33,360 nucleotides of DNA, taken from positions 1-33,360 of IMG/VR virus record IMGVR_UViG_3300025088_000023, one strand, 5' to 3'. Below are positions 1-5,721 of this stretch, piece by piece. The DNA is from a virus. The position numbers and the translations under genes were made by a program. Every line of letters begins with the position of its first letter. The stretch's first letter is position 1. The notes under the pieces were generated by a model. It did no database searches, was not told the DNA's origin, and saw only the letters and a list, made by a program, of their open reading frames with translations.

Positions 1-259
1 CTGCAAACCCAAGCTTTCGTTGGATGGAGGCTTTGACGCTGTCACGATTGAGGATTTCCCCCTCTATCGCAGAGGTACTAATCGCTTCATTCATCAGTGC
101 TTCGAGCTGTCTTTGGGCGATATTGTTACGGTCCATCGTTTGGGTTATGGCGATCAGATACCCCTGCTCCAATGAAACCTCTTGAATCAAATGCTCAAGT
201 CGGTTCAAATCATAGGTAAAATGAGGATAAGTCTCCCTCTCCCATATCCAGCGTTTCAT
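1..259 (-). CDS. Fic family protein, N-terminal part (host, cut by window edge)
   Basis: The minus strand reads as an open frame of 86 codons from an ATG at 257-259 to the window edge. It begins MKRWIWERETYPHFTYDLNR and continues through a segment with NEAISTSAIEGEILNRDSV. This matches the N-terminal DUF4172-type region of Fic proteins, including the S/TxxxE(G) inhibitory-helix motif (here STSAIEGE) that in this family obstructs the AMP-transfer site. The catalytic HPFxxGNG motif would lie beyond the window. Fic enzymes modify target proteins, usually by AMPylation; the target here is unknown. The gene is host DNA: the prophage terminus lies 82 bp upstream of its start and may have displaced its natural promoter. 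An in-frame TTG further upstream is an alternative start but fits the family less well. Confidence 0.8.
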   Translation of the reverse strand, partial: MKRWIWERETYPHFTYDLNRLEHLIQEVSLEQGYLIAITQTMDRNNIAQRQLEALMNEAISTSAIEGEILNRDSVKASIQRKLGFA

Positions 260-341
260 CTGCGGTATTGCCTTATGTAGATCAATTATTTTCAAACGGG
301 TTGAATAATTAATTTAATCATACCATATTTGGTACGAATAT
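260..341. promoter_or_regulatory. Host spacer upstream of the fic gene, with a small dyad
   Basis: This short AT-rich host segment lies between the fic start and the prophage. It contains the dyad TACCA-TATT-TGGTA at 321-334, which could be an operator. The last five bases (337-341, AATAT) are repeated just beyond the right prophage end and are read as one copy of the target-site duplication. No clear promoter for the fic gene was identified. Confidence 0.4.
337..341. repeat. Target-site duplication, left copy (AATAT)
   Basis: AATAT immediately precedes the TG at the left prophage terminus and is repeated directly after the CA of the right terminus. Mu-type transposition makes 5-bp duplications. 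The region is AT-rich, so the match alone is weak; it gains weight from the symmetric position of the terminal boxes. Confidence 0.7.
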
Positions 342-371
342 TGTGAGGGGTAGGATGAAATGAGAGTGATT
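342..371 (+). repeat. Left end of the prophage with transposase-type box L1
   Basis: The terminal TGTGAGGGGTAGGAT is followed at 357-371 by GAAATGAGAGTGATT. The right end has a near-identical box at the same 15-bp distance from its terminus. Such paired boxes are expected to be the end-proximal binding sites of the MuA-type transposase encoded at 3476-5650. Direct binding is inferred. Confidence 0.7.
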
Positions 372-472
372 CCAAAAAGGCGCGAATCCCTGAAATAGGG
401 AGTTTTAAGCGTAAATCACTTGTGTTTCATTTTCAAAGCAACACGTCGTTTCTTCACTCTCGCGCTGTTTCG

Positions 473-513
473 CGAAAATATCCTCTACGTTTACGAAAAT
501 AACCCCGAAAATA
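473..513 (+). repeat. Three CGAAAATA direct repeats
   Basis: CGAAAATA occurs at 473-480, 494-501 and 506-513. The first two extend leftward as GTTTCG and GTTTA, giving longer similar units. MuA sites of phage Mu also contain CGAAA, but the full Mu consensus is not present, so a role in transposase binding is only a possibility. Confidence 0.4.
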
Positions 514-606
514 CCAATCGATAGACTGAGGATAGATCGCCGTTTTAACGGCATTTGTGGCGCGGATACGGGTATGAAAATTTTAGTGAAGAGTGAGCAG
601 CTTATT

Positions 607-633
607 CACGCGAAGATTTGAGGTCTTCGTGTG
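607..633. other. Hairpin near the left end
   Basis: CACGCGAAGA (607-616) pairs with TCTTCGTGTG (624-633), ten base pairs including one G-T, around a 7-nt loop. It lies past the end of the minus-strand repressor-cargo operon and could stop or protect that transcript, but no T-run follows on either strand. Confidence 0.45.
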
Positions 634-647
634 TTGTAAAGTTGTGG

Positions 648-718
648 TAAAGGAACACGAGAAAGGAATACTTAGGAACATATAGAAAGGAACACTTTTT
701 AGCATATAAAGGAACAAA
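648..718 (+). repeat. Cluster of five AAAGGAACA-type repeats
   Basis: Units AAAGGAACAC, AAAGGAATA, TTAGGAACAT, AAAGGAACAC and AAAGGAACAA have their GGAA at 652, 665, 675, 689 and 711. The spacings of 13, 10, 14 and 22 bp are near one or two helical turns. No counterpart is visible at the right end. They may bind a phage or host protein at the left end. Confidence 0.55.
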
Positions 719-721
719 ACA

Positions 722-737
722 GCATTTTAAATTCAAA
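722..737 (+). repeat. GCATTTTAAATTCAAA motif, copy 1
   Basis: This copy lies 5 bp past the stop of the membrane-protein gene. It equals 9431-9446 exactly. Related copies are on the minus strand at 1699-1711 and 32923-32937. Copies 1 and 2 point toward each other and bracket the two-gene cargo. Confidence 0.55.
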
Positions 738-742
738 TAGCG

Positions 743-1432
743 TTAATTGTTTGATGGATGGGCGCTATTGTATTTACTATAAAACTCAGTTAGCCATTCT
801 TCCGCATCTACACTGCCGCTCATAGGTTTTGTATGTGAGAAAAATTCAAGATACGTCAACTCTTCCCATTTCTGAGGCAATTGCTTTCTGTCAACTTCGA
901 TACGTGCCCAATCTAATGTATGATCATCATTCCAAACTACAAATGAGATTTTCCCTATATCGGGTCTTTTAAACAGTGATTTGCTAAGATCAAATATCAT
1001 CAAAGCTACGCCATTCCAATCTTGAGCACCGCCCCAAAACGCTGTAGTTTTTATGTGGACATCTATATTTTTCAACCCTTTATTATCTCCAGCGTACTGT
1101 TCATAGATCTCGGCAGATAATATTTGAGGAGATACGCTTTTGATAGATTCAGCTGTCAAAGTTTTATTGTCAATGTATGGGTTTTTACTGACAACTTCAA
1201 TAGGTACGTTTTTAAACACATTCTGCACGTCATCCATAGGTTTATTCATGGGTACATCTACAAATAAAGCGACACCTATACTGGTCACAAAAAAAGAAAC
1301 CAAGAATCCTGATGCTACACCGACTATATGTGAATTTAGTTTGCTTTTACCGCTATTTATGCGACTTACCGATACCTTTTTCCACGTGATATATGCGGCA
1401 ATTATGCCTATTATGAAAAATAAAAACTGCAT
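743..1432 (-). CDS. Hypothetical two-helix membrane protein (prophage cargo)
   Basis: This 229-aa protein is not recognised. The ATG at 1432 is chosen because AAGGAT lies just upstream and because it falls 10 nt after the stop of the preceding gene; a longer frame to 1510 would overlap that gene. It starts with a hydrophobic helix (MQFLFFIIGIIAAYITW), then a short basic loop, then a second helix around residues 36-58. The remaining roughly 170 residues are soluble and polar and probably lie outside the membrane. It is the last gene of a minus-strand operon with the repressor and the Excalibur protein, so it may be expressed in the lysogen. A role in host protection or envelope change is possible but unsupported. 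Confidence 0.7.
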   Translation of the reverse strand: MQFLFFIIGIIAAYITWKKVSVSRINSGKSKLNSHIVGVASGFLVSFFVTSIGVALFVDVPMNKPMDDVQNVFKNVPIEVVSKNPYIDNKTLTAESIKSVSPQILSAEIYEQYAGDNKGLKNIDVHIKTTAFWGGAQDWNGVALMIFDLSKSLFKRPDIGKISFVVWNDDHTLDWARIEVDRKQLPQKWEELTYLEFFSHTKPMSGSVDAEEWLTEFYSKYNSAHPSNN

Positions 1433-1442
1433 CAAAATATCC

Positions 1443-1688
1443 TTAATTACAAATAGATTCACATGGCACACCATCGTGATCTCTATCAAGTTTTTTATTT
1501 CCGCATTCATTTAGTTGGAACATCGCCTCATCGCATGAACTCATTTGTTTACATGTACGCTTTCCCTCACATGAAAAACGTTCGGACTTTTGTTTAGGTT
1601 CTTTTTTGGGCTGTTTTTCTGATGCTATCGCCGTGCATACGATAGAAATCAATAGTACACTCGAAACCAATACCTTTGATAAACGCAT
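1443..1688 (-). CDS. Secreted Excalibur calcium-binding domain protein
   Basis: An 81-aa protein. Residues 1-23 form a signal peptide (MRLSKVLVSSVLLISIVCTAIAS). A lysine-rich linker follows, then a Cys-rich Excalibur-type domain of about 45 residues ending DRDHDGVPCESICN. The DxDxDGxPCE loop is the calcium-binding signature of this family, and paired cysteines suggest disulphides outside the cytoplasm. A strong ribosome site (AAAGGAG) lies at the junction with the repressor gene, and the membrane-protein gene follows after 10 nt. The three genes probably form one lysogeny-expressed transcript. In other bacteria the domain is found in secreted proteins and beside nucleases; its task here is unknown. 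Confidence 0.8.
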   Translation of the reverse strand: MRLSKVLVSSVLLISIVCTAIASEKQPKKEPKQKSERFSCEGKRTCKQMSSCDEAMFQLNECGNKKLDRDHDGVPCESICN

Positions 1689-1698
1689 AACCTACTCC

Positions 1699-1711
1699 TT
1701 TGAATTTAAAA
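1699..1711 (-). repeat. TTTTAAATTCAAA motif, copy 2
   Basis: The minus strand reads GCGTTTTAAATTCAAAGGAG across the end of the repressor gene and the ribosome site of the Excalibur gene. It is inverted relative to copy 1 at 722-737. Confidence 0.5.
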
Positions 1712-2392
1712 CGCTTTGATCTTGGCTCTCACGATTCCAATGATTGTGAGGTATTGAAGTTCATCTCCACTAAGCGGTATCTCATCATAGTGGGAGTTAT
1801 CGCTGATAAGTTTTACCCATCGCCCGAATGGATCGGCATGAAATCTCTTTATGTAGATAGAGCCGTTGACGTTTGCGATTACCGTGTCTCCGTTGCGTGC
1901 CTCGGTCGTGCGCTCGATCAATACCGTTTCACCATTGTGTACAAAAGGTTCCATCGAATCACCGAAAACGGTGATGATGTCAATACTATCGAAACGACGA
2001 ACGTTTAGGAACTGCTCTAAAAATCGGCGGTCGAAGCGCATCACCTGCGCTTGAAATCCGGTCTCATTTACTGCGCCGTACCCTGCTGCCGCCACAATGT
2101 CGGGAAAATAGTTTAACGCCACTGTATTTTCATCGTCTTCGGGATGGCTTGCTATGGCTATTGGGAGATTATCTACCTCTTCTATTAGTATCTTACCTTT
2201 TCCGGTAAGAAGCCAGTTTGAGTTAATATTAAACATATTTGTTAATTTTGCTAAGAATTCTACAGATGGCTTAACCTTATTTTTTTCATATCTGACTAAT
2301 GATTGCGCAGCTAAATCAATCTTATCAGCAAGATCTGACTGGCTTAAACCTAACATTTCACGAGCTTTAACGAGTCTTTCTCCAAATTCCAT
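1706..2392 (-). CDS. Phage repressor, HTH plus S24/LexA-type peptidase
   Basis: A 228-aa CI-type repressor that should keep the prophage silent. Residues 4-65 form an XRE helix-turn-helix (GLSQSDLADKIDLAAQSLVRYE). Residues 95-228 form an S24 peptidase: the self-cleavage Ala103-Gly104 lies in IVAAAGYGA, the nucleophile Ser146 in GDSMEP, and the general-base Lys182 in YIKR. This implies RecA-stimulated autocleavage, so the prophage is probably inducible by DNA damage. This differs from Mu itself, whose repressor is not of the S24 type. The start is fixed by AAAGGAGG just upstream. The gene diverges from the early operon, and AACATATTTGTT-type operators lie between them. One exact operator copy also lies inside this gene. 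Confidence 0.9.
   Translation of the reverse strand: MEFGERLVKAREMLGLSQSDLADKIDLAAQSLVRYEKNKVKPSVEFLAKLTNMFNINSNWLLTGKGKILIEEVDNLPIAIASHPEDDENTVALNYFPDIVAAAGYGAVNETGFQAQVMRFDRRFLEQFLNVRRFDSIDIITVFGDSMEPFVHNGETVLIERTTEARNGDTVIANVNGSIYIKRFHADPFGRWVKLISDNSHYDEIPLSGDELQYLTIIGIVRAKIKAF
2232..2243. promoter_or_regulatory. Operator-like AACATATTTGTT inside the repressor gene
   Basis: This is an exact copy of the 12-bp near-palindrome found in the early promoter at 2438-2449. It lies about 150 bp inside the repressor coding region. It could be an auxiliary operator for looping or autoregulation, or chance in AT-rich DNA. Confidence 0.45.
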
Positions 2393-2404
2393 CTAACCTC
2401 CTTT

Positions 2405-2449
2405 AACAAATATGATAATTTACCCTTGACATTCATTAACATATTTGTT
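2405..2449. promoter_or_regulatory. Repressor operator pair between repressor and early operon
   Basis: AACAAATATGAT (2405-2416) and AACATATTTGTT (2438-2449) are related dyads of the form AACA-N4-TGTT. Their shared parts AACAAATATG and CATATTTGTT are inverted with respect to each other. The second sits in the spacer of the early promoter and abuts its -10 box, so bound repressor would block early transcription. The first lies just before the repressor ribosome site and could control the repressor's own synthesis. Confidence 0.7.
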
Positions 2450-2455
2450 TATAAT
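2426..2455 (+). promoter_or_regulatory. Early promoter of the lytic operon
   Basis: TTGACA (2426-2431) and TATAAT (2450-2455) are perfect sigma-70-type boxes with an 18-bp spacer that carries the operator AACATATTTGTT. Transcription would start near 2462 and run through the structured leader into the transposition genes. Confidence 0.85.
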
Positions 2456-2720
2456 GCCCTAAGCCAAAAACATTCCACTTTGTTTTTTTGGCTGTGTTCG
2501 CCTTTGGTGTCAATTATACACTTTTGTAATTAAAGGCGTCTATATTGCAACCTAAGGTTTTGATTTACTGCTTCGGTGCTACGACACATCGAAGCCGGGG
2601 AGACCCGATGTCAAACTAAACGGCTTTGCGCCAACCGCGTACTCATGGGATGGGGGGTATGTGTGTGAATATACTTGAATGATCCCCCTTCGGGGAGATC
2701 ATCAAAGTATTGGAGATGAG
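2456..2720 (+). ncRNA. Structured leader of the early transcript
   Basis: About 265 nt between the early promoter and the first gene, rich in inverted repeats: AGCCAAAAA/TTTTTGGCT (2462-2493), CGCCTTT/AAAGGCG (2499-2538), CTTCG/CGAAG (2571-2594), ACATCG/CGATGT (2586-2611), and AAGCCG (2592-2597) with CGGCTT (2621-2626). The last two pairings interlock as an H-type pseudoknot. A final long hairpin (2671-2710) has a cUUCGg tetraloop just before the ribosome site at 2712-2720. No known riboswitch class was recognised. It may control translation or elongation of the early operon, or be processed into a small RNA. Confidence 0.45.
2671..2710 (+). promoter_or_regulatory. UUCG-capped hairpin before the first early gene
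   Basis: ATACTT (2671-2676) and ATGATC (2679-2684) pair with GATCAT and AAGTAT on the other side, with CCC-TTCG-GGG at the tip. No T-run follows, so it is not a simple terminator. It ends 10 nt before the ATG at 2721, so it may affect ribosome access. Confidence 0.6.
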
Positions 2721-2933
2721 ATGAAATTAAGCACACTAATATCTGAATATGGAGATGAAAACGTAACGTTTCAACATCTTGATAGTTGCTTCATCGAGGC
2801 TAGAACTAAAAAGGGACATAACGAAGTTACATTCGGAACGAATGCAAGTTTCGGGGCAAACGGCATGACACAAATAGGATTAATTGTATGGATGGATCGC
2901 GATAAAGTTGATGAGATCATGGGAAAAAATTAA
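2721..2933 (+). CDS. Hypothetical early protein
   Basis: A 70-aa protein beginning MKLSTLISEYGDENVTFQHL. The ATG at 2721 is chosen because GGAG sits just upstream; a longer frame from 2679 would translate the UUCG hairpin. No family is recognised. It is predicted soluble and mixed alpha/beta, with a glycine-rich middle (TFGTNASFGANG). As the first gene after the early promoter, it occupies the place of ner in Mu, but no helix-turn-helix is evident, so Ner function is not claimed. Its 3' end overlaps a possible antisense small gene. Confidence 0.6.
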   Translation: MKLSTLISEYGDENVTFQHLDSCFIEARTKKGHNEVTFGTNASFGANGMTQIGLIVWMDRDKVDEIMGKN

Positions 2934-2996
2934 TGCACTGCTAATCATTGCCACGCCTGCGTATATTGCGTAGGCTACATTGTTCTCTTTATCCAT
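2880..2996 (-). CDS. Possible small membrane protein, antisense to the early operon
   Basis: A 38-codon frame (MDKENNVAYAIYAGVAMISS and on to IHPYN) with a hydrophobic helix at about residues 8-25. A good ribosome site (AAAAGGA) precedes the ATG at 2996, and TATAAT on the same strand lies at about 3032-3037. It overlaps the end of the 2721-2933 gene on the opposite strand by 54 bp. Small single-helix proteins occur elsewhere in this prophage. Short length and overlap make it uncertain. Confidence 0.35.
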   Translation of the reverse strand: MDKENNVAYAIYAGVAMISSALIFSHDLINFIAIHPYN

Positions 2997-3000
2997 ACCT

Positions 3001-3046
3001 AAGTCCTTTTATTTTTAATGTTCCAACACCATTATAACAAGGACTT
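3001..3046. repeat. AAGTCCTT/AAGGACTT inverted repeat
   Basis: Eight-base arms at 3001-3008 and 3039-3046 flank a 30-nt AT-rich loop. It lies between the first and second early genes and overlaps the leader of the possible antisense gene. It may be a transcription control site. Confidence 0.45.
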
Positions 3047-3050
3047 CGGT

Positions 3051-3065
3051 GTGGGTATTACCCAC
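3051..3065. promoter_or_regulatory. GTGGGTATTACCCAC palindrome upstream of the second early gene
   Basis: Seven-base arms (GTGGGTA/TACCCAC) around a single T, centred about 37 bp before the ATG at 3095. The short loop suits a dimeric DNA-binding protein better than an RNA hairpin. A Ner-like or other early regulator could bind it. Confidence 0.5.
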
Positions 3066-3094
3066 GTTTACCCCATCTTTTTAAAGGAATCATT

Positions 3095-3466
3095 ATGGAT
3101 GCAATCGAACAAATGCAACTGATCATGGCTACGATCTCCGAAGCCAAAGCAAGCGGGAAAGAGATCACTATCGAGCAGGCTCAACGTAAACTGCATCGCG
3201 AGTACATCACGCGGCAGCTTTGGAACAAACACGGACTTCGACCGAAAGGGTTTCTCGTTATCAGCGGTTTTATCGATAACGAGGAAGAGGGATTTGTCTT
3301 ACCTGATCCGAAGATCGATACGATCTTTAACAGCTACCTGAACATGAGCAACAAACTCACCGGAGCGACTGGGCGAAAGCTCAGGGCGGCAATGGATGAT
3401 ATGGGCATCGATTATCAGAACTCACCGACCTACCCGCTCGACAATCTCGAAGAGAATGCGGCGTAG
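3095..3466 (+). CDS. Hypothetical early protein preceding the transposase
   Basis: A 123-aa soluble protein with no family recognised. A helical N-terminus (about residues 1-50, with the basic stretch REYITRQLWNKHGLRPKG) is followed by an acidic segment and a C-terminal helix. The ribosome site AAAGGA lies upstream, and the stop directly adjoins the possible GTG start of the transposase gene, so the two are translationally linked. Its position between regulator and MuA homologue suggests an accessory role in early regulation or transposition; this is inference from context only. Confidence 0.7.
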   Translation: MDAIEQMQLIMATISEAKASGKEITIEQAQRKLHREYITRQLWNKHGLRPKGFLVISGFIDNEEEGFVLPDPKIDTIFNSYLNMSNKLTGATGRKLRAAMDDMGIDYQNSPTYPLDNLEENAA

Positions 3467-3475
3467 GTGGCCGCC

Positions 3476-5650
3476 ATGAAATACTTGGAAACGAGGATAG
3501 CATCGGCTATTTATAAGATTGGTGAGAGAGGGTTAAGAGCTTCTATTGATCGCGGATCTATACAATACCAATCTATCACCATCAAAGGCAACGGTCGCGG
3601 CGGTAAGAAGTTGCTGATCGGGGTGAGTGATGATGCTCTGATGGAAGCGTTACGGAACGAGAGTGTTGATGAGAACATCGATTTGTATGACGATTGCGGG
3701 ATGTTGTGCTCTATGGAAGAGCGAAACACTCTCATTACAAAGGCAAAAGAGAAAAAAGAGGTAGTCGAAGCGGTGTTGATCGCTCCGGATATGAAGCCGT
3801 ATTTGAATGCGTCACCGGACCAGCGTACTAAAACGCTGTTAAGGATAGAGGTCGTCGAGGGGTACGAGCGAAGAGATCGTAGGATAAGTGCTAAGGAATA
3901 TATCGAAAGCCTCGATAATCGGTTTGAGTCCATCGGGGTAAATGAAGCGAAGCTGTTCCGGTGGAAAAAAGAGGTAGACGAAGCTCGAAAGAGTGGAGAG
4001 AGTCCACTTGTAGCCCTGCTCGATAGTCGCGGTCGTGCTAAAGGCTCAGTGAGTATGAATAAAAAGATGCAAGAGATGGCGGTGCGGATGTTCGCCCGTC
4101 GTGATAACCCGCTGAGAGTATCAGCTATCTATCAAAATATGCTCCTTGAGTACGGTGATGGCATGTGCAGCTATGACGTGCTCAATAACTTCTTGAACCA
4201 ATGGAAACGGCTTAATCATTCGCTCTATGCGTTTGCTCAGAGTGCGGATAAATGGAAAAACAGCTACTTACCCGCATTCGGAAGCCTCTCTGAAAAAGCT
4301 CTATTCCCAAATCACTATTGGGAACTGGATTCTACCCCTGCGGACATCATCTGTCGGGATGGGAAACGGTATGCCATCCTTGGGATGATCGACGTGTATT
4401 CGAGACGATGTGTGTTTTGGGTGGATGAGCGATCAAGCAGTTACAGCATCGCTCGGCTGCTTCGTAAAGCAATCCTACGGTTGGGAATACCTGAGAACGT
4501 AGTCGTGGATAACGGGAAAGATTATCAATCCAACCACTTCGACTCGATCTGCTACAACCTCGGTATCGCAAAGGTAACGGTTCCGCCGTTTAGCGGTGAT
4601 ATGAAGCCGCATATCGAACGGATGTTCGGGACACTGAGCCGTGAGCTATTCGAAGAGTTAGAGGGGTATATCGGTCACTCGGTGGCGGAGCGTTCCGCAA
4701 TCCAATCACGGAGAGGATTCGCTCACAAGATTGAGTCTCAAGCCAAATGGAGAGAGGAAGCACGAAAGGCAGAACAAAAAGAGTTTGAGAACCGATTCGC
4801 TATCAAAAAAAGCAATCTTGGATTAGAGCTCAAGCTTCCGATAGAGGCTGATCAGTTACAAAAGATTATTGATCAATGGTGCGACAACATCTATGAGCAC
4901 AAAGGTCATAGCGGTATTAAAGATAAAACACCTGTAGCGAAATGGCAAGAGCAGGCAATGCCTGTCAAGGGCATCAGCGATTCTAGGATGTTGGATCTTC
5001 TCCTCGGAGAGAGCTTTGAACGTAAGGTCGGGAAGAAAGGTATCAGACTCGATGGTGCGCTCTATCAACATGTGGCGTTAGCCGAACATGTCGGAGAGAT
5101 CGTTCGGATCATGACTCACTCCGACATGGGTTATGTGAGCGTGTACCGGATGAACTATGAGCCGATCTGCGTTGCTGAGGATTACGAGTACATGGGTAAA
5201 AGCCGTGCTGAACTCGCCGAAGGTAAACGGATCGGGCACCGAATCGCGAGAGAGTATGCGAAGTTGCTTGAAACTTGGGAAGAGACAAGCCGCCGACTTG
5301 ATCCAACGATCCGAGATCGTATCGAAGCATCGATGGAAGAGAGAAGCGGATGGAGTGGCGCGGCTACTATCGCCGTATCCAAAACAACCGAGACGATACG
5401 TGCAGTTAACGACGGGGTTAAAGCGTTTGCGAGAGCAGATGAAAGAGCCCTCGAAGAATCCAACATCATCAACATGGAAGGAGAAAAACTACTACCGAGC
5501 GGACGACCGGCATTTAATCAGCTGATAGACCGCTTCATGTGGGATTTAGAGCATGGCACGGTGGATGAGTCAACCGAGAAGCTCAAACAAAAACAACCTG
5601 ATCTGTGGGATATCGCATATCGGGAATATGAACGTAAAAAGATTGGATAG
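3476..5650 (+). CDS. MuA-type DDE transposase
   Basis: A transposase of about 724 aa, somewhat longer than MuA of Mu (663 aa). It would pair the two prophage ends, cut them and join them to target DNA, for both integration and replicative lytic growth. The catalytic triad is visible as Asp285 (ELDSTPAD), Asp345 (VVDNGKDY) and Glu381 (HIERMFG), a D-59-D-35-E layout. The N-terminal part carries DNA-binding regions, and the region after about residue 500 carries the Mu-type C-terminal barrel and a MuB-contact tail. ATG 3476 is preferred because AGGTGG lies just before it; GTG 3467, directly after the preceding stop, is the alternative. The MuB-type gene follows after 71 bp. Confidence 0.93.
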   Translation: MKYLETRIASAIYKIGERGLRASIDRGSIQYQSITIKGNGRGGKKLLIGVSDDALMEALRNESVDENIDLYDDCGMLCSMEERNTLITKAKEKKEVVEAVLIAPDMKPYLNASPDQRTKTLLRIEVVEGYERRDRRISAKEYIESLDNRFESIGVNEAKLFRWKKEVDEARKSGESPLVALLDSRGRAKGSVSMNKKMQEMAVRMFARRDNPLRVSAIYQNMLLEYGDGMCSYDVLNNFLNQWKRLNHSLYAFAQSADKWKNSYLPAFGSLSEKALFPNHYWELDSTPADIICRDGKRYAILGMIDVYSRRCVFWVDERSSSYSIARLLRKAILRLGIPENVVVDNGKDYQSNHFDSICYNLGIAKVTVPPFSGDMKPHIERMFGTLSRELFEELEGYIGHSVAERSAIQSRRGFAHKIESQAKWREEARKAEQKEFENRFAIKKSNLGLELKLPIEADQLQKIIDQWCDNIYEHKGHSGIKDKTPVAKWQEQAMPVKGISDSRMLDLLLGESFERKVGKKGIRLDGALYQHVALAEHVGEIVRIMTHSDMGYVSVYRMNYEPICVAEDYEYMGKSRAELAEGKRIGHRIAREYAKLLETWEETSRRLDPTIRDRIEASMEERSGWSGAATIAVSKTTETIRAVNDGVKAFARADERALEESNIINMEGEKLLPSGRPAFNQLIDRFMWDLEHGTVDESTEKLKQKQPDLWDIAYREYERKKIG

Positions 5651-5670
5651 CGGGGTGATTCGTCACTCCG
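5651..5670 (+). other. UUCG hairpin directly after the transposase stop
   Basis: CGGGGTGA pairs with TCACTCCG over eight base pairs (one G-T) with the loop TTCG. It begins at the base after the stop codon. No T-run follows, so it may set mRNA stability or partial readthrough between transposase and MuB rather than termination. Confidence 0.6.
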
Positions 5671-5721
5671 TGGTCGAGTCTTTGCTGGAACAAGGACTAC
5701 AAAAACACTCAGGGAGCAACC

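Larger units (their letters stand above)
342..742. other. Non-coding left-end region of the prophage
   Basis: About 400 bp without a convincing gene. From left to right it holds box L1 (357-371), a short dyad TCCCTGAAATAGGGA (387-401), the palindrome TTTCGCGAAA (468-477), three CGAAAATA copies (473, 494, 506), a GCCGTT/AACGGC dyad (539-552), a weak L1-like stretch GAAAATTTTAGTGAAG (576-591), a hairpin (607-633) and a cluster of AAAGGAACA repeats (648-718). The density of repeats suggests a protein-binding region, as at the left end of Mu. Confidence 0.6.

Noticed and set aside
1433-1510. Longer version of the membrane protein starting at 1510
   Set aside because: It overlaps the Excalibur gene by 68 bp and lacks a ribosome site; AAGGAT precedes the ATG at 1432.
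2679-2720. Upstream extension of the first early gene to the ATG at 2679
   Set aside because: It would translate the UUCG hairpin and lacks a ribosome site, whereas GGAG directly precedes the ATG at 2721.
2456-2720. Leader as tmRNA, RNase P RNA or a known riboswitch
   Set aside because: No tag-peptide reading frame, tRNA-like domain or conserved riboswitch core was recognised; it is left as an unclassified structured leader.
3095-3466. Ner homologue
   Set aside because: The gene lies near the ner position but no clear helix-turn-helix or Ner-like sequence is visible.
5182-5475. Minus-strand open frames inside the transposase gene and similar long antisense frames elsewhere
   Set aside because: They are rich in Ser/Arg/Leu as mirror images of the coding strand, have no ribosome sites, and match no family.
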